From Nitrosomonas sp. sh817 (GTDB lineage: Bacteria; Pseudomonadota; Gammaproteobacteria; Burkholderiales; Nitrosomonadaceae): 64,000 nucleotides of DNA. Location of the stretch: assembly GCF_030908545.1 (NCBI RefSeq), contig NZ_CP133083.1, positions 434,001 to 498,000 on the forward strand, read 5' to 3'. Shown here piece after piece: positions 35,892 to 46,113 of this stretch (the first letter of the stretch is position 1; every line of letters starts with the position of its first letter). The notes below the pieces were generated by a model. The model saw nothing but the letters and a program-made list of their open reading frames with translations, ran no database searches and was not told where the DNA came from. The translations under genes were made by a program, and so were the position numbers.

Positions 35892-36275
35892 TTGGAGATT
35901 TTGGTTTGGGGAGTACACGTATTGCTAGCCGTTGTGTTGGTAATTTTGGTATTATTGCAGCATGGCAAAGGTGCAGACATGGGGGCGGCATTCGGCAGTG
36001 GTTCGGCAGGTAGTCTATTTGGGCCTAGTGGTTCTGCGACCTTTTTAAGTCGGGCCACTGGTTTTGTAGCGGCGATGTTTTTTGTAACAAGCATGAGCTT
36101 GACGTATTTCTCGGCTAACCGAAACGAGAGTGGAAGTGTGATGAGTATCATGGAGCAATCGGAAGTGTCAGTGGATTCCGCGGACTCGAATGTTGATGAG
36201 GAAAGCACAGCAGAAAACAGGAAAACTGTTCCAGAGAATGATGACAACTCAAAAGCAAATAAAATACCCGATTAA
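35892..36275 (+). CDS. secG: Preprotein translocase subunit SecG
   Basis: The 127-aa protein is a membrane component of the SecYEG protein export channel. I choose TTG 35892 (MEILVWGVHVLLAVVLVILV), because GGAG lies at 35881-35884 and SecG proteins start this way; the longer frame overlaps tpiA. Two helices flank the conserved LLQHGKGADMGAAFGSGSAGSLFG loop. The C-terminal 45 residues are Asp/Glu/Ser-rich and variable. Confidence 0.93.
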   Translation: MEILVWGVHVLLAVVLVILVLLQHGKGADMGAAFGSGSAGSLFGPSGSATFLSRATGFVAAMFFVTSMSLTYFSANRNESGSVMSIMEQSEVSVDSADSNVDEESTAENRKTVPENDDNSKANKIPD

Positions 36276-36328
36276 CATAGATTTTATTTTCGATAGCTTA
36301 TAGAACGATAGTCGCGTAGTTTTTTGCC

Positions 36329-36410
36329 GCCGACGTGGTGAAATTGGTAGACACGCCGTCTTGAGGGGGCGGTGGCGAAAGCTGTGCGAGTTCGACTCTC
36401 GCCGTCGGCA
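36329..36410 (+). tRNA. tRNA-Leu (anticodon GAG)
   Basis: The acceptor stem pairs GCCGACG (36329-36335) with CGTCGGC (36403-36409), followed by discriminator A. The anticodon loop TTGAGGG sits between CCGTC and GGCGG, giving anticodon GAG. A long variable arm (GGCGAAAGCT region) and the T arm with GTTCGACTC confirm a class II leucine tRNA. The 3' CCA is not fully encoded (CA follows the discriminator). It lies between secG and nuoA on the same strand. Confidence 0.95.
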
Positions 36411-36469
36411 CATCGATAATCTGTTTATGCTTTGATAAAAAATAAGTAAATCATCATAAGTTAATAAAA

Positions 36470-36826
36470 ATGCTAGAAAATTATTTTTCAATTTTATTGT
36501 TCCTGATAGTTGGCTTTCTGGTTGGTGTGGTACCAATGCTCTGTGGTTGGTTGTTGGCACCAAACAGACCCGATAATGAGAAATTATCTCCGTATGAATG
36601 TGGTTTTGAAGCCTTCGAGGATGCTCGGATGAAGTTTGATGTGCGCTATTATCTGGTTGCTATCTTATTCATTTTATTTGATTTGGAGATTGCATTTTTA
36701 TTCCCATGGGCAATTGTCATTGATGAAATTGGTATGTTTGGCTTTATGGCAATGATGATCTTCTTAAGCATCCTGGTAGTCGGTTTTATATACGAATGGA
36801 TGAAGGGTGCGTTGGAGTGGGACTGA
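36470..36826 (+). CDS. nuoA: NADH-quinone oxidoreductase subunit A
   Basis: The 118-aa membrane subunit has three helices and the signature [25 protein letters not shown], including the conserved ECG loop near the quinone site. It opens the nuoA-N locus, about 60 bp after tRNA-Leu, and ends 4 bp before nuoB. In ammonia oxidisers complex I may run backwards to make NADH from quinol, driven by the proton gradient (established physiology; direction not visible here). Confidence 0.95.
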   Translation: MLENYFSILLFLIVGFLVGVVPMLCGWLLAPNRPDNEKLSPYECGFEAFEDARMKFDVRYYLVAILFILFDLEIAFLFPWAIVIDEIGMFGFMAMMIFLSILVVGFIYEWMKGALEWD

Positions 36827-36830
36827 TAGC

Positions 36831-37307
36831 ATGAGTATAGAAGGAACTATTGACAAAGGGTTTGTGACTACAAGCCTTGACTCTATCATTAACTGGGGCC
36901 GGACTGGTTCATTGTGGCCGATGACATTCGGGTTGGCCTGTTGTGCGGTAGAGATGATGGAGACAGGTGCGTCGCGTTATGATCTTGATCGTTTTGGGAT
37001 AGTGTTTCGGCCTAGTCCGCGTCAATCAGATGTAATGATTGTGGCAGGCACATTGTGCAATAAGATGGCGCCGGCGTTACGGAAGGTCTATGATCAAATG
37101 GCCGAGCCGCGTTGGGTAATCTCGATGGGATCCTGTGCCAATGGCGGGGGATACTATCACTACTCATACTCAGTGGTACGTGGTTGTGATCGTGTCGTGC
37201 CTGTTGATATTTATGTTCCAGGATGTCCGCCAACTGCTGAGGCCTTATTGTACGGAATCATACAGCTGCAAAATAAGATAAATAGAACGAACACAATTGC
37301 ACGCTAA
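36831..37307 (+). CDS. nuoB: NADH-quinone oxidoreductase subunit B
   Basis: The 158-aa subunit binds the last iron-sulfur cluster N2, with Cys37, Cys38, Cys102 and Cys132 ([24 protein letters not shown]). I choose ATG 36831 ([11 protein letters not shown]), 4 bp after nuoA, rather than an earlier frame start inside nuoA. It docks on the membrane arm beside NuoD to form the quinone site. Confidence 0.96.
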   Translation: MSIEGTIDKGFVTTSLDSIINWGRTGSLWPMTFGLACCAVEMMETGASRYDLDRFGIVFRPSPRQSDVMIVAGTLCNKMAPALRKVYDQMAEPRWVISMGSCANGGGYYHYSYSVVRGCDRVVPVDIYVPGCPPTAEALLYGIIQLQNKINRTNTIAR

Positions 37308-37313
37308 TTCCAA

Positions 37314-37934
37314 ATGAATATTTCACAACAAAATAAATTCTCGGAAATTTTAACCAGTGTACTCGGTGAAAAGCTCGTTGAATTGCATCAGCAGCATGAT
37401 GAGCTTACCATTGCAGTGGAAGCAATAGATATATTCGCTGTTAGTAAAATACTGCGCGATGATGTTGCGCTTCGCTTTGATACATTGATTGATTTGTGTG
37501 GAATAGATTATTTGACGTATGGTAGAGGCTTATCAGATAAACTAAACGTTAGTAATAAGCGATTCGCAGTAATTTATCATTTGCTTTCTGTGGAGAAAAA
37601 TCGCAGACTGCGGGTGAGAGTGCTTGCTGATGGTAATGAATTTCCGGTAATTGATTCAGTAACAGACATTTGGCCGGTCGCCAATTGGTTTGAGCGCGAA
37701 GCATTTGATCTTTATGGAATTGTTTTTGCAAACCATCCCGATTTACGTAGAATTCTGACTGATTATGGTTTTGTTGGAAATCCTTTTCGAAAAGATTTTC
37801 CGTTAACTGGTTACGTAGAGATGCGCTATGATGAACAGCAGAAGCGTGTTATTTATCAACCTGTAAGTATAGAGCCGCGAGAAATCACTCCACTTGTCCG
37901 AAGGGAAGAGTTCTATGGTGATTGTGAAACATAA
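37314..37934 (+). CDS. nuoC: NADH-quinone oxidoreductase subunit C
   Basis: The 206-aa peripheral subunit has the 30-kDa family signature around ERESFDLYGI-type [30 protein letters not shown], followed by [19 protein letters not shown]. It is separate from NuoD, as in most betaproteobacteria and unlike the fused NuoCD of E. coli. It starts 6 bp after nuoB. Confidence 0.95.
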   Translation: MNISQQNKFSEILTSVLGEKLVELHQQHDELTIAVEAIDIFAVSKILRDDVALRFDTLIDLCGIDYLTYGRGLSDKLNVSNKRFAVIYHLLSVEKNRRLRVRVLADGNEFPVIDSVTDIWPVANWFEREAFDLYGIVFANHPDLRRILTDYGFVGNPFRKDFPLTGYVEMRYDEQQKRVIYQPVSIEPREITPLVRREEFYGDCET

Positions 37935-37990
37935 AATGTATCCAATTCTAATTGCACAATGTATTGAAGAAAGATTTTAGTAAGTGACTT

Positions 37991-39244
37991 ATGGCAGAGA
38001 TACGTAATTACACCATGAATTTTGGCCCGCAACATCCGGCAGCCCACGGCGTTTTGCGGCTGGTGCTGGAGCTGGATGGTGAAGTTGTTCGACGAGCGGA
38101 CCCGCATATCGGCTTATTACATCGAGCGACCGAGAAATTGGCGGAGAATAAGACATATCTGCAATCGGTTCCCTATATGGATCGATTGGATTATGTGTCG
38201 ATGATGGTGAATGAGCATGCGTATGTCATGGCTATTGAGAAGTTGTTGCAGATTGACGTGCCAGTTAGAGCGCAATACATACGGGTGATGTTTGATGAAA
38301 TTACCCGCATACTTAACCATTTGCTATGGATTGGTGCACATGCTCTGGATGTGGGTGCCATGACAATGTTTCTGTATGCTTTCCGAGAAAGGGAAGATCT
38401 GATGGATTGTTATGAGGCGGTATCAGGTGCGCGGATGCATGCTGCATATTATCGGCCTGGAGGCGTATATCGGGATTTACCGGATACGATGCCTAAGTAT
38501 CAATCATCAAAAATTCATGATGAAAAGCAAACTCGATTGAGAAATGTGAATAGAGAAGGTTCTTTGCTCGATTTTATTGAAGATTTTACCAATCGCTTCC
38601 CTGCCTATGTGGATGAATATGAAACATTATTAACTGATAACAGAATTTGGAAGCAACGTTTGGTTGATATTGGCATTGTTTCACCTGAGCGAGCCAAGGC
38701 ATTAGGTTTTACAGGACCTATGTTGCGTGGTTCAGGTGTGGAATGGGATCTTAGGAAAAAACAACCTTATGAAGTTTACGATCGTCTCGAATTTGACATT
38801 CCGGTGGGTGTTAATGGCGATTGTTACGATCGTTATCTGGTGCGTATGGAAGAATTCCGTCAATCAAACCGTATTATCAAGCAATGTGTTGATTGGTTAA
38901 GGAAAAATCCTGGCCCAGTGATTACTGACAATCATAAAGTTGCGCCACCATCGCGTGTTGCGATGAAGCAAAATATGGAAGAAATGATTCATCATTTCAA
39001 GCTTTTTACTGAAGGAATTCACGTTCCCCCAGGTGAAGCTTATGTGGCGGTCGAACATCCAAAGGGTGAATTTGGGATTTATCTGGTATCTGATGGGGCC
39101 AATAAGCCTTATAGGTTAAAGATTCGCGCGCCAGGATTTGCACATTTGGCTGCATTGGATGAGATGTCGCGGGGACATATGATATCTGATGTAGTCGCAA
39201 TTATCGGCACTCAAGATATAGTATTTGGTGAAATAGATAGATAA
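37991..39244 (+). CDS. nuoD: NADH-quinone oxidoreductase subunit D
   Basis: The 417-aa 49-kDa subunit starts at ATG 37991 ([20 protein letters not shown]). [21 protein letters not shown] and the C-terminal DIVFGEIDR are family signatures. The conserved His and Tyr of the quinone pocket fall in the first signature and in [11 protein letters not shown]. It ends 2 bp before nuoE. A 56-bp gap separates it from nuoC. Confidence 0.96.
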   Translation: MAEIRNYTMNFGPQHPAAHGVLRLVLELDGEVVRRADPHIGLLHRATEKLAENKTYLQSVPYMDRLDYVSMMVNEHAYVMAIEKLLQIDVPVRAQYIRVMFDEITRILNHLLWIGAHALDVGAMTMFLYAFREREDLMDCYEAVSGARMHAAYYRPGGVYRDLPDTMPKYQSSKIHDEKQTRLRNVNREGSLLDFIEDFTNRFPAYVDEYETLLTDNRIWKQRLVDIGIVSPERAKALGFTGPMLRGSGVEWDLRKKQPYEVYDRLEFDIPVGVNGDCYDRYLVRMEEFRQSNRIIKQCVDWLRKNPGPVITDNHKVAPPSRVAMKQNMEEMIHHFKLFTEGIHVPPGEAYVAVEHPKGEFGIYLVSDGANKPYRLKIRAPGFAHLAALDEMSRGHMISDVVAIIGTQDIVFGEIDR

Positions 39245-39246
39245 CG

Positions 39247-39723
39247 ATGTTAAGTGCAGAATCTCTAAAAAAAATAGATCGCGAGATTGCAAAATATCCA
39301 GCAGATCAAAAGCAATCAGCAGTGATGTCGGCTCTTGCAATCGCACAAGATGAGAAAGGCTGGTTAGCTAATGAAACCATGAATTTTGTAGCAGAATACT
39401 TAGGTATGCCGCCCATTGCGGTCTATGAGGTAGCCTCATTTTATAATATGTATAACCTGCAGCCTGTGGGGAAATATAAAATTACAGTTTGTACCAATCT
39501 GCCCTGCGCGCTTTCAGGTAGTAACGATACTGCTGCATATCTAAAGAAAAAACTCGGGATTGAGTTTAATCAGACTACGCCGGATGGACAATTTACCCTG
39601 AAGGAAGGGGAGTGCTTTGGTGCTTGTGGCGATGCTCCTGTTTTGTTAGTAAACAATAAACGGATGTGTAGTTTCATGTCGAATGAGCAGATCGATCAAT
39701 TGTTGGAGGAGCTGAGCAAATGA
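39247..39723 (+). CDS. nuoE: NADH-quinone oxidoreductase subunit E
   Basis: The 158-aa subunit binds the [2Fe-2S] cluster N1a with Cys82, Cys87, Cys123 and Cys127 (VCTNLPC and CFGACGDAP), the thioredoxin-like 24-kDa fold. Its stop overlaps the nuoF start by 4 bp, so both parts of the NADH dehydrogenase module are coupled. Confidence 0.96.
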   Translation: MLSAESLKKIDREIAKYPADQKQSAVMSALAIAQDEKGWLANETMNFVAEYLGMPPIAVYEVASFYNMYNLQPVGKYKITVCTNLPCALSGSNDTAAYLKKKLGIEFNQTTPDGQFTLKEGECFGACGDAPVLLVNNKRMCSFMSNEQIDQLLEELSK

Positions 39724-40997
39724 ATCAGTATCCACTAACTTTGATGAATGGTGTAGATCGGAATGATAAGGATAATTGGCGCCTAAAAAGCTATGAACAG
39801 CGGGAAGGCTATGCGGCTCTTAGAAAGGTTCTGGCAAAAAAGATTACTCCAGAAGAAATTATCGAAGAAGTTAAAAAATCAGCACTTCGTGGCAGAGGCG
39901 GCGCAGGGTTTCCTACTGGGTTAAAGTGGAGCTTCATGCCTAAGGGGTATGAAGGGGATAAATACATTGTTTGCAATTCTGATGAAGGTGAACCCGGTAC
40001 GTTTAAGGATAGGGATATATTACATTACAATCCGCATTTGTTGATCGAAGGAATGATAATCGCGGCCTACGCGATGGGTGCGAAAGCTGGCTATAACTAT
40101 ATTCACGGCGAGATTTGGGAAACCTATGAAAGAATGGAAGAAGCGATTGATGAGGCACGTGCTGCAGGTTATCTAGGAAATAATATTCTGGGATCGGCAT
40201 TTAGTTTCCAATTGTTCAATCATCATGGCTATGGTGCTTATATTTGTGGAGAAGAAACTGCACTTCTAGAATCCATTGAGGGTAAAAAAGGTCAGCCGCG
40301 TTTTAAGCCGCCATTTCCGGCTAACTATGGTTTATATGGAAAGCCAACTACGATTAATAATACTGAAACTTTTTCATCCGTTCCATGGATCATTCGGAAC
40401 AGTGGCGAGAAATATCTTCAGCTCGGAAAACCTAATAACGGAGGCACCAAATTATTCTCGGTGTCTGGTCATGTAAATAAGCCTGGAAATTACGAAATTC
40501 CACTTGGAACTCCATTTGCTGAATTATTGGAATTGGCGGGTGGAATGCGCGGAGATCGGAAGTTAAAAGCGTGTATTCCAGGCGGATCGTCCATGCCGGT
40601 ATTACCTGGTGATGTAATGTTGCAAACGGATATGGATTATGACTCGATTGCAAAGGCTGGTTCCATGTTAGGTTCTGGGGCGGTTATCATCATGGATGAA
40701 ACTACTTGCATGGTTAGAGCATTGGAGCGTTTGTCATATTTTTACTTCGAAGAATCTTGCGGACAATGCACGCCATGTCGTGAAGGGACCGGGTGGTTGT
40801 ATCGAATCGTGAACCGGATTGAGCATGGTAAGGGGCGCCCAGAAGATCTGGATTTGCTCGATAACATTGCAGATAACATTCAAGGTCGAACAATTTGCGC
40901 TCTAGGTGATGCGGCTGCAATGCCAGTGCGTGCCATGATTCAGCATTTTCGCGATGAATTTTCATATCATATAGAACATAAGAAATGCATGGTTTGA
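39720..40997 (+). CDS. nuoF: NADH-quinone oxidoreductase subunit F
   Basis: The 425-aa subunit binds NADH, FMN and cluster N3. [13 protein letters not shown] begins at residue 58 and belongs to the FMN/NADH site. Cys347, Cys350, Cys353 ([11 protein letters not shown]) and Cys393 bind the [4Fe-4S] cluster. Length and order match the family. A 61-bp gap follows before nuoG. Confidence 0.97.
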   Translation: MNQYPLTLMNGVDRNDKDNWRLKSYEQREGYAALRKVLAKKITPEEIIEEVKKSALRGRGGAGFPTGLKWSFMPKGYEGDKYIVCNSDEGEPGTFKDRDILHYNPHLLIEGMIIAAYAMGAKAGYNYIHGEIWETYERMEEAIDEARAAGYLGNNILGSAFSFQLFNHHGYGAYICGEETALLESIEGKKGQPRFKPPFPANYGLYGKPTTINNTETFSSVPWIIRNSGEKYLQLGKPNNGGTKLFSVSGHVNKPGNYEIPLGTPFAELLELAGGMRGDRKLKACIPGGSSMPVLPGDVMLQTDMDYDSIAKAGSMLGSGAVIIMDETTCMVRALERLSYFYFEESCGQCTPCREGTGWLYRIVNRIEHGKGRPEDLDLLDNIADNIQGRTICALGDAAAMPVRAMIQHFRDEFSYHIEHKKCMV

Positions 40998-41058
40998 TTA
41001 TTTTAATTATCAAACATATTGAACTTAATACTCGTAATTAACCCAAGAATTTTAACCG

Positions 41059-43467
41059 ATGGTCAATATCGAAATCGACGGTAAGCAAGTGTCTGTTCCG
41101 AAAGGAAGCACCATTATGGACGGTGCAAAGCAGATAGGCGTATATATTCCCCATTTTTGCTATCATAAAAAATTGTCGATAGCAGCGAATTGCCGTATGT
41201 GTTTGGTGCAAGTAGAGAAAGCTCCGAAGCCTCTGCCCGCTTGCGCAACTCCGGTCATGGATGGTATGAAGGTATATACCCACTCGCAGCAAGCCGTGAA
41301 TGCTCAAAAAGGGGTTATGGAATTTCTCCTCATAAACCATCCGCTTGATTGTCCGATTTGCGATCAAGGTGGAGAATGCCAACTGCAAGATCTTGCGGTT
41401 GGTTATGGAGCAAGTGGCTCGCGTTACACAGAAACCAAGAGAGTTGTTGTTAATAAGAATCTTGGCCCGCTGATATCGACGGATATGACGCGGTGCATAC
41501 ACTGTACCCGCTGTGTAAGGTTTGGTCAGGAAATTGCGGGGATAATGGAACTCGGAATGGCAGGGCGGGGAGAACACTCTGAGATACTATCTTTTGTTGG
41601 TAAAACCGTTGATTCTGAATTGTCAGGGAATGTTATTGATTTATGTCCGGTTGGCGCGCTGGTAAGTAAACCATTTCGCTATTCGGCACGTACATGGGAA
41701 TTATCTCGACGCAAATCCATCAGTCCTCATTGTGGATTAGGTTCAAATTTGGTTGTGCAAGTCAAGCAGAATCGTGTCATGCGTGTGCTCCCGCGTGATA
41801 ACGAAGCAATTAATGAATGCTGGTTATCGGACAAAGACCGCTTCTCTTATGAAGGTTTGAATTCAGAAGACAGACTAACGCGTCCAATGATCAAGCGGGA
41901 TGGGCAATGGTCTGAATGTGATTGGCCCGAAGCATTGGAATTTACGGCTCAAGCGCTGAAATCTGTCAAGCAAAAGCATGGCGCAGAAAGCATTGCTGCA
42001 TTAGGATCGGCGCATAGTACGACGGAAGAGCTTTATTTGCTGCAACAGTTGTTACGAGCAATGGGAAGTGGAAACGTTGATCACCGATTACGCCAGTCCG
42101 ATTTTCGCGTTGATGAAAAACTGCAAGGTATCCCATGGTTAGGTACGAGCATTGCGGAAATATCGCAGCTAAGATCCGCGTTGATTATTGGAAGCACGCT
42201 TCGTAAAGATCATCCTCTAATTGCTCAGCGTCTGCGTCAGGCAGTTAAGAACGGAATGGAATTGAACATCGTAAATCCATTGGACGATGATTTGTTAACT
42301 AGAGTTAAGAATAAAATCATCGTTGCTCCTGCTTCTATGGCCAAAGTGTTGAGCGAAATTTTAAAAGCCGCTGCCGAAATTAAAGGGAGTGAACAAGCAC
42401 AAGCGATTAAAAAGTATATTGATGTAGCAAATGTATCAAGTTCGGCAGATGCTTTTGCGATTGCGTCCAGTTTGATTGAGAATGCACCAGCCGCAGTTTA
42501 TTTGGGTAACTTATCACAGCATCATCCAGATTATTCGTCACTTAGAATACTCACAAGTCTGATTGCAGAGATAACTGGAGCAAGTTTTGGGGTTTTGGGG
42601 GAAGCTGCCAATAGTGTCGGCGCATATTTGGCAGGTGCTGTGCCAGAAATTAGCACTTTTCCATTACCGATGCGAGTTGGTAATCTCCAATCCGGTTTAA
42701 ATGCTGCTGAGATGCTCGGTTACCAAAATGATAAAAATGATAAATGTAGAGCTTTTGTATTAATGAATATAGAGCCTGAATTTGATACCTATGATTCTCC
42801 GAAAGCCCTAGAAACCATTCAATCCAGCGATTTTGTTGTATCGTTAAACATCTACCAAGGGAATGCAAAAGAATATGCTGATGTGCTTTTGCCAATTACA
42901 CCTTTTAGCGAAACATCTGGAACTTTTGTAAATACTGAGGGGAAAATACAAAGTTTCAATGGAGTGGTATCACCGCTTGGTGATGCACGCCCGGGTTGGA
43001 AGGTTCTAAGGGTATTGGCCAATTTGCTCGACTTAGAAGGATTTAATTATGAAACTTCCGAGCAAGTTCGAGAGGAGATTTTTCCGTCAGGTATTGAAGT
43101 TAATAAATATCTAAATAATAATTTGAAAAATATTGACGGAACTTTGACTATAAGTGAAGTGCATGGGATACAGCGCATCGGTGAGGTACCGACTTACCAA
43201 GCTGATCCAATTGTGCGGCGCGCTGAATCTCTCCAATGTACTCAAGACGCTGCTCCTCCAAAAGCATGGATGACTACAGCAATGCTGGAGAAATTTGGGG
43301 TAAAAGCAGGCGATCAAATTATAATCAAACAAGGTGAGAAATCTTTGTCCATAGAAACCGCTCATGATGAAAAACTGCCATTTAATTGCATTCGCCTAGC
43401 TGGTTCTCATCCAAGGACTTATGGTTTGGGTGCATTATTCGGTGAATTAGAAGTAGAAAAAATATAA
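41059..43467 (+). CDS. nuoG: NADH-quinone oxidoreductase subunit G
   Basis: The 802-aa subunit carries several clusters in its N-terminal third. Cys34, 45, 48 and 62 bind a [2Fe-2S] cluster. His94 with Cys98, 101 and 107 bind N5, and Cys146, 149 and 152 with a later Cys bind N6b. The remainder is a molybdopterin-oxidoreductase-like domain without cofactor. The additional cluster motif N7 (CxxCxxxC near residue 220) found in E. coli is not evident. Confidence 0.95.
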   Translation: MVNIEIDGKQVSVPKGSTIMDGAKQIGVYIPHFCYHKKLSIAANCRMCLVQVEKAPKPLPACATPVMDGMKVYTHSQQAVNAQKGVMEFLLINHPLDCPICDQGGECQLQDLAVGYGASGSRYTETKRVVVNKNLGPLISTDMTRCIHCTRCVRFGQEIAGIMELGMAGRGEHSEILSFVGKTVDSELSGNVIDLCPVGALVSKPFRYSARTWELSRRKSISPHCGLGSNLVVQVKQNRVMRVLPRDNEAINECWLSDKDRFSYEGLNSEDRLTRPMIKRDGQWSECDWPEALEFTAQALKSVKQKHGAESIAALGSAHSTTEELYLLQQLLRAMGSGNVDHRLRQSDFRVDEKLQGIPWLGTSIAEISQLRSALIIGSTLRKDHPLIAQRLRQAVKNGMELNIVNPLDDDLLTRVKNKIIVAPASMAKVLSEILKAAAEIKGSEQAQAIKKYIDVANVSSSADAFAIASSLIENAPAAVYLGNLSQHHPDYSSLRILTSLIAEITGASFGVLGEAANSVGAYLAGAVPEISTFPLPMRVGNLQSGLNAAEMLGYQNDKNDKCRAFVLMNIEPEFDTYDSPKALETIQSSDFVVSLNIYQGNAKEYADVLLPITPFSETSGTFVNTEGKIQSFNGVVSPLGDARPGWKVLRVLANLLDLEGFNYETSEQVREEIFPSGIEVNKYLNNNLKNIDGTLTISEVHGIQRIGEVPTYQADPIVRRAESLQCTQDAAPPKAWMTTAMLEKFGVKAGDQIIIKQGEKSLSIETAHDEKLPFNCIRLAGSHPRTYGLGALFGELEVEKI

Positions 43468-43489
43468 TGGGTGTTGATGGAGCCAATTG

Positions 43490-44587
43490 ATGGAGAACTT
43501 TGAGCAATTGTTTGTTGAGATATTTGGCGGAGAATGGGGAATGATGTTGTTTTCTCTGACAACTAATCTGTTTTTTATTTTTGCTATTGTTGTTCCATTG
43601 CTCCTTGGCGTCGCATATCTAACATTCGCGGAGCGTAAAATAATCGCTTATATGCAGGTTCGTGTCGGTCCTAATAGGGTAACTTTCTTTGGGATTCCGT
43701 GGTTGAGGGGGTGGGGGCAGCCAATTGCTGATGCAGTAAAAGCAATCATGAAGGAAATTATTATTCCTAATGGCGCTAATAAATTTCTGTTTATTCTTGC
43801 ACCTGTATTAACCATTATGCCTGCATTGGCGGCGTGGGCAGTTATTCCATTTTCACCGGAATTAGTGTTAGCCGATATCAATGCGGGTTTGCTCTATATT
43901 TTGGCTATGACTTCGATGGGCATATACGGCATCATTATTGCAGGGTGGGCATCGAATTCAAAATATGCTTTCCTAGGCGCAATGCGTTCTGCCGCGCAAG
44001 TAGTTTCATACGAATTGGCGATGGGGTTTGCTCTGGTATGTGTGCTAATGATGTCTCAGAGTTTAAATTTGGGTGATATTGTTAACGGGCAACAGGGTGA
44101 TAGTATGTTGAATTGGTATTTAATACCTCTGTTTCCCATGTTTCTGGTTTATCTGATTTCAGGCGTGGCTGAAACAAATCGTGCTCCATTCGACGTCGCA
44201 GAAGGCGAATCAGAAATTGTCGCTGGCTTTCATGTGGATTATTCCGGCATGGCATTTACAGTGTTCTTTTTGGCCGAATATTCAAATATGATTCTGGTTG
44301 CAACGTTGACGTCAATTATGTTTCTGGGAGGATGGTTGGCTCCGCTTGATATGGCGCCATTTACACTTATTCCAGGATTTGTTTGGTTGTTGCTGAAAAT
44401 TGCATTTATTTTATTTTTCTTTCTTTGGTTTCGAGCAACGTTTCCGCGTTATCGCTATGATCAAATAATGAGATTAGGCTGGAAAATATTTATCCCGATT
44501 ACACTAGTGTGGATTGTGCTCTTAGGTTTCATAATGCAATTACCAGAATCAATGAGAAATTCGTTTCCATTGAATATTTGGTTTTAA
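43490..44587 (+). CDS. nuoH: NADH-quinone oxidoreductase subunit H
   Basis: The 365-aa membrane subunit (eight helices) connects the peripheral arm to the proton pumps. I choose ATG 43490 ([14 protein letters not shown]), with GGAG at 43479-43482. Signatures are [19 protein letters not shown] and the acidic loop [28 protein letters not shown], which lines the quinone tunnel. Confidence 0.95.
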   Translation: MENFEQLFVEIFGGEWGMMLFSLTTNLFFIFAIVVPLLLGVAYLTFAERKIIAYMQVRVGPNRVTFFGIPWLRGWGQPIADAVKAIMKEIIIPNGANKFLFILAPVLTIMPALAAWAVIPFSPELVLADINAGLLYILAMTSMGIYGIIIAGWASNSKYAFLGAMRSAAQVVSYELAMGFALVCVLMMSQSLNLGDIVNGQQGDSMLNWYLIPLFPMFLVYLISGVAETNRAPFDVAEGESEIVAGFHVDYSGMAFTVFFLAEYSNMILVATLTSIMFLGGWLAPLDMAPFTLIPGFVWLLLKIAFILFFFLWFRATFPRYRYDQIMRLGWKIFIPITLVWIVLLGFIMQLPESMRNSFPLNIWF

Positions 44588-44602
44588 TATAGAGATAGTA
44601 CA

Positions 44603-45091
44603 ATGGATCGCATTAAAAAATTTTTTAGTACTTTTTTATTATTCGAATTGTTAAAAGGCATGGCAGTCACAGGGCGTTATCTTTTTAAGCCTAAGATCAC
44701 TGTGCATTTTCCAGAGGAAAAAACCCCGCAGTCGCCACGCTTTCGCGGCTTGCATGCATTGCGTCGTTATCCAAACGGAGAAGAGCGTTGTATTGCATGC
44801 AAATTGTGTGAAGCAGTCTGTCCAGCGATGGCTATTACTATAGATTCCGAGCAGCGAGCAGATGGAACCAGACGTACAACACGCTACGATATTGATTTAA
44901 GTAAATGTATTTTTTGCGGTTTTTGTGAGGAATCTTGCCCGGTGGATTCAATTGTTGAAACACGTATTCTGGAATATCACGGTGAAAAAAGGGGTGATTT
45001 AATTTATACGAAGGAAATGTTATTAGCTATTGGTGATCGATACGAAGAACAGATCGCAAAAGACCGTGAAGCAGATGCGCGTTATCGTTAA
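44603..45091 (+). CDS. nuoI: NADH-quinone oxidoreductase subunit I
   Basis: The 162-aa subunit carries two [4Fe-4S] clusters, N6a and N6b-type, through Cys63, 66, 69, 73 ([11 protein letters not shown]) and Cys102, 105, 108, 112 ([11 protein letters not shown]). An amphipathic N-terminus attaches it to the membrane. It lies 15 bp after nuoH and 18 bp before nuoJ. Confidence 0.96.
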   Translation: MDRIKKFFSTFLLFELLKGMAVTGRYLFKPKITVHFPEEKTPQSPRFRGLHALRRYPNGEERCIACKLCEAVCPAMAITIDSEQRADGTRRTTRYDIDLSKCIFCGFCEESCPVDSIVETRILEYHGEKRGDLIYTKEMLLAIGDRYEEQIAKDREADARYR

Positions 45092-45109
45092 TTCAGCTCA
45101 TTACTACAA

Positions 45110-45715
45110 ATGAATTTTCAAGATTATTTATTCTATTTTTTCTCGACTGTTCTTATAGTGTCCGCACTCGGTGTAATTACCGTAAGAAATCCGGTTAATT
45201 CCGCATTATTGCTTGTATTGGCATTTGTGACCTGTGCAGGCTTGTGGTTGTTGCTTGAAGCTGAGTTTCTCGCGATAACTTTGGTTTTGGTATATGTAGG
45301 TGCAGTAATGGTGTTGTTTTTGTTTGTAGTGATGATGCTAGATATCAATCTTGATAGATTACGTGAGGGTTTCTGGAAATGGTTTCCATTTGGTGCCATT
45401 ATTTCAGTGATTATGATTGCTGAAATGTCGGCAGTATTCATGGGAAGACATTTTGGATTAGAAGAGATGCCTAATCCTAATCCTCAAGGCGCAGACTACA
45501 GTAATACCCGAGAATTGGGACGTTTGCTTTACACCGAATACGTTTATGCATTCGAATTAGCAGCAGTTCTTTTGCTTGTGGCAATGATTGCAGCCATTGC
45601 ATTAACGCTCCGACACCGGGAAGATAAAAGATCACCGAACCCATCGAAGCAAGTTAAGATTAGAAAAGAAGATCGATTACGCATAGTGACGATGTCAGCA
45701 GAAAAAAAAGAATGA
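45110..45715 (+). CDS. nuoJ: NADH-quinone oxidoreductase subunit J
   Basis: The 201-aa membrane subunit has five helices. The segment [19 protein letters not shown] is the conserved helix 3 with its pi-bulge, important for coupling. The C-terminal 30 residues after [10 protein letters not shown] are basic and polar, a cytoplasmic tail longer than the core fold needs. Confidence 0.94.
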   Translation: MNFQDYLFYFFSTVLIVSALGVITVRNPVNSALLLVLAFVTCAGLWLLLEAEFLAITLVLVYVGAVMVLFLFVVMMLDINLDRLREGFWKWFPFGAIISVIMIAEMSAVFMGRHFGLEEMPNPNPQGADYSNTRELGRLLYTEYVYAFELAAVLLLVAMIAAIALTLRHREDKRSPNPSKQVKIRKEDRLRIVTMSAEKKE

Positions 45716-45758
45716 CTGCAATTTTGCTAGCATCAATGGAATAAAAAAGGACTTTGAC

Positions 45759-46064
45759 TTGGTTTCGTTATCTCATTATTTGGTACTTGGTGCAATTTTA
45801 TTTGCGATCGGCTTGGTTGGGATATTTCTCAACCGGAAAAATGTGATTATTCTATTAATGTCAATTGAATTGATGTTACTGGCAGTCAATATGAATTTTG
45901 TGGCCTTTTCCCATTATCTGCAGGATATCTCGGGACAAATTTTTGTGTTTTTTATTTTGACTGTTGCTGCAGCGGAATCAGCGATAGGTTTAGCTATATT
46001 GGTCGTGCTTTTTCGCAATATGCGCACAATTAATGTTGACGATCTCGATAAACTGAAGGGCTAG
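45759..46064 (+). CDS. nuoK: NADH-quinone oxidoreductase subunit K
   Basis: The 101-aa membrane subunit starts at TTG 45759, with AAGGA at 45747-45751, and aligns with other NuoK proteins from this residue ([18 protein letters not shown]). Three helices carry the two conserved membrane glutamates, in [13 protein letters not shown] and [13 protein letters not shown]. It is a proton-path subunit. Confidence 0.95.
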   Translation: MVSLSHYLVLGAILFAIGLVGIFLNRKNVIILLMSIELMLLAVNMNFVAFSHYLQDISGQIFVFFILTVAAAESAIGLAILVVLFRNMRTINVDDLDKLKG

Positions 46065-46113
46065 TTTTATCTTTAAAAAGCCTATTTATTAAAAGAATTA
46101 ATAATTACTTGCG

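Noticed and set aside
41725..41800. Extra cluster N7 in NuoG
   Set aside because: The four-cysteine pattern expected near residue 220 is not present; only isolated cysteines are seen.
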